Part shown: in pieces, positions 36,867 to 47,952 of the stretch | Position numbering within the stretch: position 1 is the first letter of the stretch | How the letters are laid out: each line of letters opens with the position of its first letter | NCBI GenBank assembly: GCA_037074615.1 | Contig: CM073527.1 | Coordinates: 25,606,848-25,670,847 of the forward strand | Direction: 5' to 3' | Source of the DNA: Leucaena leucocephala | Taxonomy: Eukaryota; Streptophyta; Magnoliopsida; Fabales; Fabaceae | DNA: 64,000 nt | Made by a program: the position numbers and the translations under genes | The notes under the pieces: model-generated | Seen by the model: the letters and a program-made list of their open reading frames with translations, nothing else | Database searches by the model: none | Told to the model about the DNA's origin: nothing

Positions 36867-37359
36867 GCATTATTATATTATGAGTAAGCCACATTGGCTC
36901 TGCAATTTAAATGTCAAAGGAATATAATTTGACAGATTACCATGTCAAGAGGTGACTACCCCACCAGCCAGGCACCTTCTACTTTGTCATTTTGTGTAAA
37001 TTAACCTTAGAATTCTCACCTTTTCTTTTCTGGAAAAGAATAAACAAACAGGCCGAGAATGTGTAAACTGTCCTTGAGCAGGTTGATAATCTCGATTCGC
37101 TCGACGACTGGTATTTGAAAGGCGTTCTGAAAAGTTTTCATTCACAGTTTCATTTGAGACTAACATACATTATCTTTAATCCTTAATAGCGGGGTGCCAG
37201 ACATAAGAAGTGGCTCTTCTGAGTAGTCACATATATCGGTTAAATCTTTTACTCTTTTCTGACTCCTGCTCCCTTTATTGAGAGTCCTTTCATGTTGTTT
37301 CCTAGTAAACAGTAGGACAAAACATCCTTCAAAGCTTTGAATGTTTAAATGAAAGTTAT

Positions 37360-38620
37360 TGAGAAAGAAACTATTATGTTATTGTTAAATGTTCATTCAT
37401 ACTTGGCAGAGTTAAAAGCTTCAAAGGCATCATATCTATATGGAAGGTAGCAACAATGGTGAGTATTGGCCCACTAGAAAGGAGCAAAATTCCAAGTGGG
37501 GATTTGGTTGGGTCATGGGTGGGGAAAAACAGAGATTGGAATTAGACGCTTTCTTTTTTCTGTGATAGAATAAACTAATCAAAACTCCAAGTGAATCTGA
37601 GATTGGAAGATTGTTGCACTAGATAGACCAAAAAGGAAATTCAACTTTATTATACTAGGAATGCATCTCTAAAAGGTCATGATTAGGATTATCTCAATCC
37701 ATCAAACCTCTCGTGAAGGGTTGACCATTCTCTTTCTAAGGCATTATACACACACACACACACACATATCATATAATGGCGCATATTACTCATACTACTA
37801 ATAACAGAACAAGAACATATGGACAAGGGTATATGAATCAACAGCCTTACCGGAAAGAGCTTGTTTTGCTTTTGATGATCGTACGGATCATCTTAAAAGA
37901 GTATATGTGAGCCTCGTTTGAGAAATTCTGTCACCCCTGTAAAATATAAATTAAGGAAGACATTGACACGTATATTTTTAGAGCATTGCCTCAATATTTA
38001 GATTCTTCGCAGCACAACGTGGCAAAATATCAAATTGTTAATATTTCAAGGTCCGTCTTCCTTTTCTCAAAGATGGTCACAGTACATGAGGGACCAGAAT
38101 AGGAATAAGATGTCTGGTGGTGTGATCTTGCTAGGCGATTGATTAGACACGTGGGGCAAAACAAAGCAAAGAAAAAGGATCACTTTAAAGTTTAACTGAG
38201 TGGGATAAGTCAAAAGGCAACTTCATTAGTCACTACAATGCATATACCATAACACTGAATGTCACAATGGGATACGCAATTATAGGTATCGCCGAAGGCT
38301 TTCCATTTTTTCATTTTAGTATTAAAAAAAGGCTTTCCATAGATGTTAATGACAACACTGAACTCACTACTCCAAAGTGATCATTGTGCACTCAAGGACC
38401 ACATAAACGCCTGAATTATTCTTTTACCCCCACCCCTCTTTTTCTTGTTAGTTTTTACAGAGAGAAGGGAAGGAAATTAAAGAACTTGAAGAATTATTAC
38501 TTAAGGATGACTATAAGCTGATGTCTAGTTATGATAGGGACTGCACATAATCAAAAACATCAATTACCTTGCTTACCGTGATCTCAATAGTGTAGGTTGG
38601 AGCCTTTGTGCTGCCTACAT
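37360..38620 (+). repeat. Decayed duplicate of the WAK-like gene 3' flank and a cactin exon piece
   Basis: AGTTAAAAGCTTCAAAGGCATCA-type sequence with ATATGGAAGGTAGCAACAATGG near 37410-37460 parallels AGTTAAAAG-ACTCTTTGAAGGCATCA with ATATGGAAAGTAGCGGCAATGG at 41153-41206. About 1.16 kb later, TCTCAATAGTGTAGGTTGGAGCCTT near 38582-38606 repeats the antisense of cactin exon 12 at about 42417-42441, about 1.25 kb after the second block. Collinear order and spacing point to one old duplication of a WAK-like 3' end together with the cactin 3' end. Most of the intervening sequence has diverged. Confidence 0.6.
37748..37766. repeat. CA microsatellite
   Basis: An uninterrupted AC/CA dinucleotide run of about 19 bp. 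Confidence 0.9.
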
Positions 38621-39097
38621 TGGACCTTTGCTTGTTTTTATGGCATCATGTTCCTATAAGTGAAAAAAAAGGAGAAAATATTGACACTTGCATATTGACT
38701 TCGTAGTGCGAGGTCCATAATTTTGTGGTACCATTTTAATTATTATGCCTTGAGGGCAGTTTTCCACTTCAATCTTATGTTGCTTGATTAGATTAAAGAA
38801 AGAAAGAAAGAAAGAACCCTGCAAAACCCAAGTAGTAAATGCTGAAGCCTTTTCTAAATGTAAATTCCCAATATAGAGAGAAAACAGCTAGAAATGCCGC
38901 CACTATCGTTGTGAAGGGTATCGACTGGTCCCATAAATCACCAAAACTTTTCATGGTATTCCATATAGATTCTTTGGCCAGCTTTTTAATTTGCATTGCG
39001 CCCACTTTATTCCAATGTCATAGCCCTTCTTATTTATCCTTCGTCCTTCCTTTTCTGTAACGTATGATCAATTAGTCATCCCCCTTGTTCATGCAGA

Positions 39098-41020
39098 ATG
39101 ATCACTGAACCAAACAAAAGTTCACGTTTTCAATTTAGCTATGCCGTCGTCCTTCTTCTTTTCTTTTTCCTTAGTCATCATTGTACTTGTCAAAAGACTT
39201 GCCCAAACTGTGGCTCCTTACAAATTCCATATCCTTTAAGCACAGACCCTAGCTGTGGTGATCCATCCTATAGCCTTCACTGCGATCCCAAATCTAGAAA
39301 ACTCTACTTTACAACTCTCAATGGAAGTTCCTATTCCGTTCTCAGAATTATGCCTTCGATCCAACGCTTGGTGGTGCAGCCATCACCTTGGCTTTCTAGT
39401 TCATGTGTTACTCAAGATATGCCTGTAAGTGGTGGCCTCTGGTTAAACCAGACACTTCCTTTCAGAATAACTTCATCCAACACAGTCTTCCTCTTTAACT
39501 GCTCGCCTCGCCTGTTAGTTTCTCCTCTGAATTGCACTTCCTCTAGTCTTTGTCACCGTTACTTGGAGAGCTCAGGACATGTTGACAATAAAAGAGCTAT
39601 TCAGTGTGCCAGTGGTCTTGGCCCTTGTTGCACCTTTGTCGCAGGTGGGATGCCTTCAGCATACAAGATACGCCTTCACAGCTCTGGTTGTAAAGCATTC
39701 AGAAGCATCCTTCATTTAGATGATGAGAAGCCTGCTTCTCTGTGGGAGGAAGGCCTTGAAATTCAATGGGCTTCTCCTCCTGAACCTCTCTGCAGGATAC
39801 AACAAGATTGCTCTGGAGCTTCTGTCTGTTCCCCAGCTGAAAAAAATGGCGTCTTTCGCTGTCTTTGCAAAGGAGAATATCATTGGGACCCTATGGCTGC
39901 AACTTGCTTGAAGAACAAGAAAAAATCTAAATCACATGTCAGCTTAACAGTCCCAATTGTGGTTGTAACATTTTTTTGTGTAGCCACAGTTATGGCCATC
40001 ATCTTAAGGAGGTCCTGGAAGCTCTCTTACAGGTCGAAGCAGGCCAAGACAATAGAAGATGTGATAAAGTCAAATTCTGGAGAGACACCTGCTAGGATGT
40101 TTAAACTGAAGGAGGTGATGAAAATGACAAATGGATTTTCTAAAGACAAAATTTTGGGGAATGGTGGGTTTGGGGAAGTCTATAGAGGTGAACTTCAAGA
40201 TGGGACAGCTGTGGCCGTGAAGAAAGCTAGATTGGGCAACCTTAAAAGCATCCAACAGATACTAAACGAGGTTGCAATTCTTTCTCAAGTCAATCACAAG
40301 AGCCTTGTCAGACTCCTAGGTTGCTGTATAGAACCAGAGCAGCCTCTGATGATCTATGAGTACATCTCAAACGGTACCCTCCATCACCATCTTCATGGTA
40401 GGTATTCCAACTTCCTAGACTGGAAAACGAGGCTGAATGTTGCTTTTCAAACTGCTGAAGCATTGGCATATCTTCATTCTGCTGCACACACTCCCATTTA
40501 CCATAGAGATGTGAAGTCCACAAACATACTGCTAGATGATGAATTTAACGCCAAAGTTGCAGATTTTGGGCTCTCCAGATTGGCTAACCCAGGACTCAGT
40601 CATGTATCAACCTGTGCTCAGGGTACATTAGGGTACTTGGATCCTGAGTATTACCGCAACTACCAGTTAACTGATAAAAGCGATGTTTATAGTTATGGGG
40701 TTGTGTTGCTAGAGCTTTTGACTTCCCAAAAGGCCATAGATTTCTCAAGAGAGCAAGATGATGTAAACCTAGCAATTTTTGTTAGTCAACATGCCCGCAA
40801 CGGGTCAATCATGGAACTGGTAGATCAGAGGCTCCTAGTGTCTAAGGACCCATCTGATGATAAAGTGAAAACAAGCATACAACTTTTCTCCGAGCTAGCA
40901 CTCAGCTGCCTGAGGGAAAAGAAAAGCGAAAGGCCTAGTATGAAGGACATTGTTCAACACCTTCAATGTATAATTAAAATTGTAGATCAAGTGAGGAATA
41001 GTGATGAGGTATCTGTTTAA
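39098..41020 (+). CDS. Wall-associated receptor kinase-like protein (WAKL15/20 type)
   Basis: A plasma-membrane receptor-like kinase, 640 aa, on a single exon. Residues 1-32 are a hydrophobic signal peptide (AVVLLLFFFLSHHCTC). A GUB_WAK-type extracellular cysteine module begins at CPNCGSLQIPYPL (residues about 35-48) and runs to about residue 200; a second cysteine-rich stretch (DCSGASVC to YHWDPMAATC) ends at 270. The transmembrane helix is about 283-303. The kinase domain is complete: GNGGFGEVYRG at 354-364, AVKK with the ATP lysine near 375, HRDVKSTN at 469-476, DFGLSR at 489-494 and GTLGYLDPEYY at 509-519. With HRD and DFG intact it should be catalytically active. WAK-like proteins act in wall sensing or defence; this member's ligand is unknown. 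The ATG at 39098 is out of frame with an ATG at 39091. Confidence 0.93.
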   Translation: MITEPNKSSRFQFSYAVVLLLFFFLSHHCTCQKTCPNCGSLQIPYPLSTDPSCGDPSYSLHCDPKSRKLYFTTLNGSSYSVLRIMPSIQRLVVQPSPWLSSSCVTQDMPVSGGLWLNQTLPFRITSSNTVFLFNCSPRLLVSPLNCTSSSLCHRYLESSGHVDNKRAIQCASGLGPCCTFVAGGMPSAYKIRLHSSGCKAFRSILHLDDEKPASLWEEGLEIQWASPPEPLCRIQQDCSGASVCSPAEKNGVFRCLCKGEYHWDPMAATCLKNKKKSKSHVSLTVPIVVVTFFCVATVMAIILRRSWKLSYRSKQAKTIEDVIKSNSGETPARMFKLKEVMKMTNGFSKDKILGNGGFGEVYRGELQDGTAVAVKKARLGNLKSIQQILNEVAILSQVNHKSLVRLLGCCIEPEQPLMIYEYISNGTLHHHLHGRYSNFLDWKTRLNVAFQTAEALAYLHSAAHTPIYHRDVKSTNILLDDEFNAKVADFGLSRLANPGLSHVSTCAQGTLGYLDPEYYRNYQLTDKSDVYSYGVVLLELLTSQKAIDFSREQDDVNLAIFVSQHARNGSIMELVDQRLLVSKDPSDDKVKTSIQLFSELALSCLREKKSERPSMKDIVQHLQCIIKIVDQVRNSDEVSV

Positions 41021-42097
41021 GAAAGTGTGCTGTGTAACCCGGATTAGCTACAAATTTCTTTTCCTATTTTGGCCAAACTAGCAGTATCTATATTTGAGTT
41101 TAGACAAGAGTTATTGTGTAAGAAGCTATAATATTGTTAGATATTCCTACAGTTAAAAGTTAACTCTTTGAAGGCATCAAATCAATATGGAAAGTAGCGG
41201 CAATGGCGTTTTGGTTTCTGAAACATGACATTGTGTATAGCCCTCTAGAAATAAGCAAAATTGTAACGGGGATTCAATTGGGGGAAATAAAGACATGACA
41301 ATGCATGTACCAAAAGTTTGCGCGTACTTAACCTATAGCTGCCGTTATTTTACTTACCACCTTCGTTAACATACTTTAGCACGGCGTGAACTTGGACAAA
41401 GCCAGAATTCCAGCGCTTCTTCCTGCTCTTTCTCATGGCCAATCGACCTTTAGCTTTATATTATTTTATTGCGGGAAAAAAATATAATAACGTATAATCC
41501 AAGCCCGCAGTATTCAGTTTCACGATTTCATCAGCTTCTTATTTTCTCAACTTCCAGTGTCTGTGACTCCTAGTATAAAGTATTTGGCTAGGTTGCATCT
41601 CCCGTTTGATGAGATTTCCACCATTTGAGTCGAGTTAGTTCCTATCTGTTTGTTTCAGTTGGCTACTAAAGAATAAGAAAATGCTAGTTCCGCCAGTGTT
41701 TGTTATTCCTAGTATAAAGTATTTGGCTAGGTTGCATCTCCCGTTTGATGAGACTTCCAGAATTTGAGACGAGTTAGTTCCTATCTGGTTGTTTCGGTTG
41801 GCTACTAAAGAACCAAGAGATGCCCTAGGCTAATAGAAATTCTTTTGAAGAAAAAGTGAGCTCAGGTTAGCTCAAAATAAACATATACATCAAAATGGGG
41901 CACTACCCCTTAAATCTTCTACCTAAAACACTAGCCCATCTATTTCTACAACAAAGATGTTTCAGTAACTTCCTAATCATCTACAATCCTATGGCAAATC
42001 TGATGGGAGTTCTTGCCGCCGTCAATTGCCCAGGACATATAGCTCGACTGCCAGCAGCATTGGCATAATCTCAGCAAACCAGCACCTGAAATTCAAA
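41021..42097. other. Convergent spacer, WAK-like gene to cactin
   Basis: Holds both 3' UTRs and a 139-bp direct repeat (41554-41815). It also contains the right-hand partner of the relic duplication (about 41107-41290). No gene. Confidence 0.5.
41554..41815. repeat. 139-bp tandem direct repeat, two copies
   Basis: CCAGTGT-type starts at 41554 and 41693. Both copies share the long block beginning CCTAGTATAAAGTATTTGGC and the block GAGTTAGTTCCTATCTG, with scattered differences. Copy 2 fades after GGCTACTAAAGAA near 41812. Confidence 0.85.
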
Positions 42098-45000
42098 TTA
42101 TCTGCGGTAGCGGTAGCGCTTGAAGTTAAAGTACACATGTAAAATTCCACGCTCAAATGTGCACTTAAAGCCTTTCTTGTGAGAATATTCCCATTCTTTA
42201 TTCACAATTCGGAAAGCCTGGCACAGAAACACGACAACTGTTAAGTAATTTGATACAGAACTAAATTCCGGACAAGAACAACTAATAACTAATTTGATAT
42301 TTTGATAGAATTATAAATCTTTCTGATCAAAACAAGAACAGCAGACTTACTATGTCCTCATATGGCGGCCCCGCATGGAATCGTATGATGCATGTCTCAC
42401 CATTGCTGCCATCCTTCTCAATAGTGTAGGTTGGAGCCTTGGTCTTGTCTACAAGGTCTGGATAGAAAATATTAAATTTATATCCCTGTACAATCTTTGG
42501 AGGCGGGTTGTCATGATCATAGTGAGTCTGGTTATATTTGTTCCACTCATATCCAGTGTGAACACGGTTAAAATATTTTGGCTTTCTGGGCCGGTATTTG
42601 TCATGCCACCAATAAACCTGCTCAAAAAGTCATCAATTATGTTAGAAATTCTCAAAAGAAAAATCAGAATAACAAACGCATCAGTATTAGTTTTAGATAC
42701 CAAATAAAATAAATTACTCCCTCTAGTGTCACCTTATTCTATGGAGGATAGACGAGGGATTTAATAACTGATAAAAGAATATACAAAAAAGGCCAGTCCT
42801 AAAAAGCTACTTCTATAACTACCATCCACCACCTTGCAATAATTAAGAAGCAAATAACTTTCCTTTGGTTTAAATGTTGACAGTTAGCCTTCTTAAACTT
42901 CAAAACCTGGCAAATATCGCCTTTCTTGCATCAAACTTGAAAGGAACACAGAAAAGGGCAAGCTAAGATTTTCCTTTTTTCTTAAGGGAATGAAGAATTG
43001 GTAAGAAGCTATTCAAGCAATGAACTTAGGTGAATTTTCCCCCTCAATGATTACATTTATGGGCAATTACATTCTTAATTAATGTTTCTAAATTGACAGC
43101 ATTGTTGAGGGAAGAAGTTATTTGCTGACGGGCTAAAGGTTATTTGCCTCATGTCCTTACGTCAAAAATCCATAACTAACACTTCAATCTATTTATGGAA
43201 ATTTAAAACTCCAACAATCATGCTTATATACATGAATTTCATGCCAATTATAGTTCAGAGTGAAATATTACTTGAATGACCAAGCGTACCTGTGAATCTA
43301 GGTTCACTTCAGCCCCAGAGCCAAAAAGTGCATCTCCTTCTTCCATAGCTCCCATAGCTTTCATAGCCTTCATCTCAAAATTATCTTCAGACGGAACAGG
43401 CTTCGATGCCATTGCTTCCTGGATTCGTCTTTGCTGCTCCTCTAATACAGCCATTCGTTTATGCTCCTGTGGACATACCAAATGGTCGAGTTATCTTCTG
43501 TATACTTAAATACAAAGTCACAATTAAAATTTATTTTTCAAAAAGTTACCAGGATAGCCCTGTCTTCTTCAGGGTCAATAGCTTCCTCATGTTCATCACC
43601 ATGCAACAGTATTGGTGAAAAGGATCCAGACTCATCTTCAGCTTCTCGATCCTCTCCTTTCATGGGTTCTGGTGAATAAGTTTCATCTGCTGATCGAACT
43701 ATACAGAAAAAAGGGCAACTTCAAACATGAAATTCTAAAAACAAGTCAATGACTCATGAACAATTATATAACAGAAAACTACCTTTAACATCATCTTGAA
43801 TATCCTCCTCTTCAGATTTTGAATCATAAGCATTCTCCAACTTGTCTTCACCCTCCAATGGTTGCTCAAGGCGTTGCAAATGCTGACGCAACATTTTAGC
43901 ATGGATTTCCTTTAAAGAAGCCTGCATTTATAGCAATTAGTAGTTGATGACATGTAACACAAACAAAGAATTATATGTGATGAAAAATACCTTGGCCTTA
44001 TATATGTGGAGGCGTTTTAAAACAGCTTCCCAATACTCAACCACCTTCGCTGTACCGCTACTCATTTGAGATTCAATATGAACTCGCATAGCCTCCAGTT
44101 CAGCACAAGTCTTTCCTTGCAAGAGATTTTTCACCTCTGCCTCAACACTGGCATGCAGGCCCCTTTCTTCCGCCAGCAGCTCAGCAGGTGGTTCTTCCCC
44201 ACGCACCCTAGCTCGATCAAGAGCATCCTTTTTACGAGCTTCAGCAAGTTCCCAATCACATACCGCAAGGAGTGCCTGCATTTAGTAAACATTAATAAAT
44301 GTGTCTTCAGCATCCTTTTTACTAACTAAAGTAACTATGGGAAGGAATATACCTCCCAGTATTCCACATGGGTCGGTGTCTCCCTATCAAGGTCAAGATG
44401 CATTTTGATGTCATCACGAAGCTCTTCCATTTCTTTCACTGTCAAGCCCTGCAACATATATGTAAAAATCTGATGATATTGACATTGAAAGCTGGAAATC
44501 ACATGGTACAAAAATGACAGACTATCGCGAGTTTTTAAGAGGTGTATCTCACTCACTAAAAGGAAAAAGAGATATAACTCTATGAAGCTAAAAATAATAA
44601 CCTTGAAAACCATGTATGGTTCATTTATTTCAATATCCAAGTCATCTGATCCACTCAGGTGTTTGGTTAGGACATCAATTGGCTTGGCACGCCCTTCACG
44701 CAATCTAATCTCTGACCTGACTTTGCTTTGGTCAAAATGAAACTGCAGACCAATCGAATTAGTCAACAAATTGCCAATACTAGACCAAACAAGAACAGAA
44801 ATAATTGAAAGCACCACAACACCTCTTCTTCTTTTTTTTCCCAGTCCTGGAATTCAGCTCGAGCACGTTCTCTGGCTAATATTGCCTGAAAGAGTAAATC
44901 AAAAAAGATGACAAAGTAAAGTGACCATCAACTAACATTTACATCAGTCCAGAATTAACTTTTTAGACATCCTTAAACATCCTTAACAGATTAAGAGCCT

Positions 45001-46967
45001 CAACTCATTAGTGGAGTTACTTTTTTAAAATTTTCAGGACAGATTTTAAAGGATAGACCAAATGCATAGGGTTGTCATTTTTTTTTAAGACAAGGTTAGC
45101 ATACTCGGTAAAATTATACAGCAGAATAGAGCCACAACAGACAAGGCCTACATAGACATATATGGTGACATAGGTTTTGCCCCACGCCTCACAAATTTAG
45201 GCAATTACCATTTCTTCCTCATGACGTGCTTTATCAAGCGCCCTTTCTTCCCTTCTCCTCTTCACCTTTTCAATTTCCGCCTGCATTGACACTTTCCATG
45301 AGAACTTTGGGGGAAAATCCATTTCAGCGAGGAAAATGACAATTCAAAGCATTCATCATGGCCTTTTACATGATATGGAAAAAGGAACTTCACATAAAAC
45401 GACATTCCAACTTGATAAAAAATTATAATAGATAATAATAGATAATATGTTGACGCTTTAAACATGAATTATGGGATATATCTAGAAAATAAGAATTCTA
45501 TAATTTATTTTAAAATCAGTAATCAGTAAAGCACTCTAAATCAGATGACTTCCATACTTTAATAATGCTCCTGTCAACAAACAAAATCAATAGATCATAA
45601 TTAGTTGTAAAAATAGAAACTTCAGAAATTGAAATTCATTTAAATCTTAACATTAAATTTTACTAACAAACGTTAAAAAGAAAAGACAAAGTTCCCATTA
45701 AAAAACATACCATCCTTTCTCTCTGTCTCTTTTTCTCAGCCTTGACTGAAAAATTATCAAGCGGAATACCTTGAGAAACATCTCGCTCTATTTTCTTTCT
45801 CCAAACAAATCTGCAAACAAACATTTCGAGAATATGATATAGGTAGGCACCAGTCAACAATTTAATACACCACTATCTAGGAAAACAAATAACAGATTCT
45901 AGATCATTACAGCATAAATTCTTAAACAGCCATAGAAGATTCAAACAAAGCAGCCACAGAAAAAAGACAAAGGTCGAAATATCAAAGATAACTCAGTATT
46001 TGTAGCAAGTCGCTCCAAAGACGACAGATAAAAAGAATTCGAAGAAGACAAAGTCCAGCAATTCAAGCCACCGTCACCACATCTCCCATGTAATCCGCAA
46101 GGCTAGAATTAGTAGACTAGTTAAGCATTCATCTGAAAGCACAATTCCAGCAAAGTTTTCGAAAATAATCTCTATGAGATACTTCGGTAACCAGAAGTAA
46201 ATTGAGGAATAAAATATCAGAGGACACTCAACCAATGTCAACAGGCTATTAATGTACAATACTTGGCCCCAACCTAACATCATTGACTCCAAAGCTATCG
46301 ATAGCTCCACTAACCACCAAAAAAAAAATCAATTAATATTATCTGTGACTAACAATATTGAACATGAAGTGCTTATCTCTTATGGTCCAGCATCTGACCA
46401 ATGTTAAATTATCAAATATTTTAAAAGTTAACAAAGCACATAAGAAAATTAGGGAGGAGAAGGAAACTTACTTCTCATTGAGATTAGAATCACCGAATGG
46501 ATTTGAATCGTTCGAATAACCTGAGACTGTTTGAGTCTTCAATTTTTTTGCAACTTTCATTGCCTAATCATAACAGCAAAACGAAGACAGTGTCAACAAA
46601 ATAGTAGCTCAACCTCCTCCCGTCATGAAATAACACACATTGAGAACCAACTCTAAACCTTGCTCTGAGCCTTTTTAGCCAGGTACTCCTGTATTTCTTC
46701 TTCAGTAATGGTCCTCGAGGACTTATTCTTCTTGTGGCCCCGTTCGTCACTATCATCGGTGTCCTGCTCGGCTGGTGAGCTCCGACGCCGCGACCGCCGG
46801 GTACTGCTACGACTATGACGGTTACTTCTCCTGCGCTTGTCAGAACCCATTTCGGGAGATGATTCACGGCTATCTGACTCGTCGGACAGGGAAAGTGATT
46901 CTGATTCAGAATCGTCTGACCTTCGCTTTGACCTACGAGAACGTTCTCTCCTACTCCCGCTGCCCAT
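42098..46967 (-). CDS. Cactin, splicing-associated nuclear protein
   Basis: A conserved eukaryotic nuclear protein associated with the spliceosome; Arabidopsis cactin is essential for embryogenesis. It is 669 aa here versus about 672 as remembered. Thirteen exons have consistent phases: 46967-46659, 46563-46472, 45810-45711, 45280-45209, 44885-44823, 44742-44602, 44448-44353, 44275-43991, 43921-43783, 43698-43550, 43466-43290, 42617-42351 and 42217-42098. The N-terminus (1-100) is RS- and acidic-rich (RRERSRRSKRRSDDSESES). Next come charged helices (WRKKIERDVSQG, KKRQRERM), the mid-domain block EIRLREGRAKPIDVL through GLTVKEMEELRDDIKMHL and NLLQGKTCAELEAM, and the hallmark C-terminus from YWWHDKYRPRKPKYFNRVHT to YFNFKRYRYRR. 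The frame is intact. Confidence 0.95.
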
Positions 46968-47952
46968 TATATTCTGCGTACTGTGAGAGAGAGACCACTG
47001 GGAAAGACGGAGATAAAGTCGATAGATGAGAATGATGAGTCGACTGTGAAGAGTCCGATCAGAAGGGAGCCATCGGAGGGAATGATGCGATTTTGGAGAT
47101 GGGAGATGGAGGCGATGTTGGAGAATGGGGTTTGGCCGGGGTAACCGAAGTTATTGAGATAATATTAAAAAATAGCATGATCTAAATTATATATTGTTAT
47201 TTTATTTTAAAGATATTTAATTAAGTTCTTATTTCTCTTATTTTGCATCTTGTCTATATAAATATATATATTCACTTTGTTTAACTCTTTCTTTTGAAAC
47301 AAAGAAATAAAGATTGACTTGAAAAATGATTATAGTTTAATTATTTTTAATTTTATATTTATTATTTTAAAAAATATATATTATCTAGATTTTATTTAAT
47401 TTTGATCTTTTCAATCATTTTATAATATCATTAAACTCATTTTTTTAATAATTAAATATTTAAAGGCATTCTTAATTTACATAATTTAAATAACCTCTTA
47501 ATTTAACAAATGAGATTTTAATATATATATATATATATATATTTTCATAATAACCAAATAAGTGTTGACAAAATATTACAAACTGTAAATCAAACACTTG
47601 CAAAAAGACAATGCCTAGTTGTTTATACCTTTAACTAAGGATTTAGTTTGGGTCGAGATGAGCATCTAAATTCATATTTAGTTTTTTTTTATTAATTTTT
47701 TTTAATGTAACAGAATTTAAAATTCTCTTTCATGAGATATGCGATATAATTATAATATAAAAAAAGATATGAGATATGATTGAAGGGGAAAATAAAACTA
47801 TTTTCAGCTCAGATTCATCCTCCAGTCAATCATTGAAATCATGAAAACGGACTTTTTTCTTCCAGAGGAAATTACAGTGCGGAAGAAAACAGTGCAGATT
47901 TCATGCATGTCAAAAATTATGTAACAAAGATCGGGGTCTTCGGAAGTTTCAG
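46968..47952. other. Cactin promoter and PAB7-like 3' flank
   Basis: Just under 1 kb between two minus-strand genes. It is A/T-rich with a TA dinucleotide run at 47521-47542. Promoter elements were not identified with confidence. Confidence 0.45.

Larger units (their letters stand above)
36867..39097. other. FKBP18 3' flank and WAK-like kinase promoter, with relic duplication
   Basis: Two stretches (about 37360-37520 and 38566-38620) resemble, in the same order and similar spacing, the 3' flank of the WAK-like kinase gene and a piece of cactin exon 12 further right (see the repeat entry). A CA microsatellite lies at 37748-37766 and an AAAG run at about 38796-38815. No gene is seen. Confidence 0.5.
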
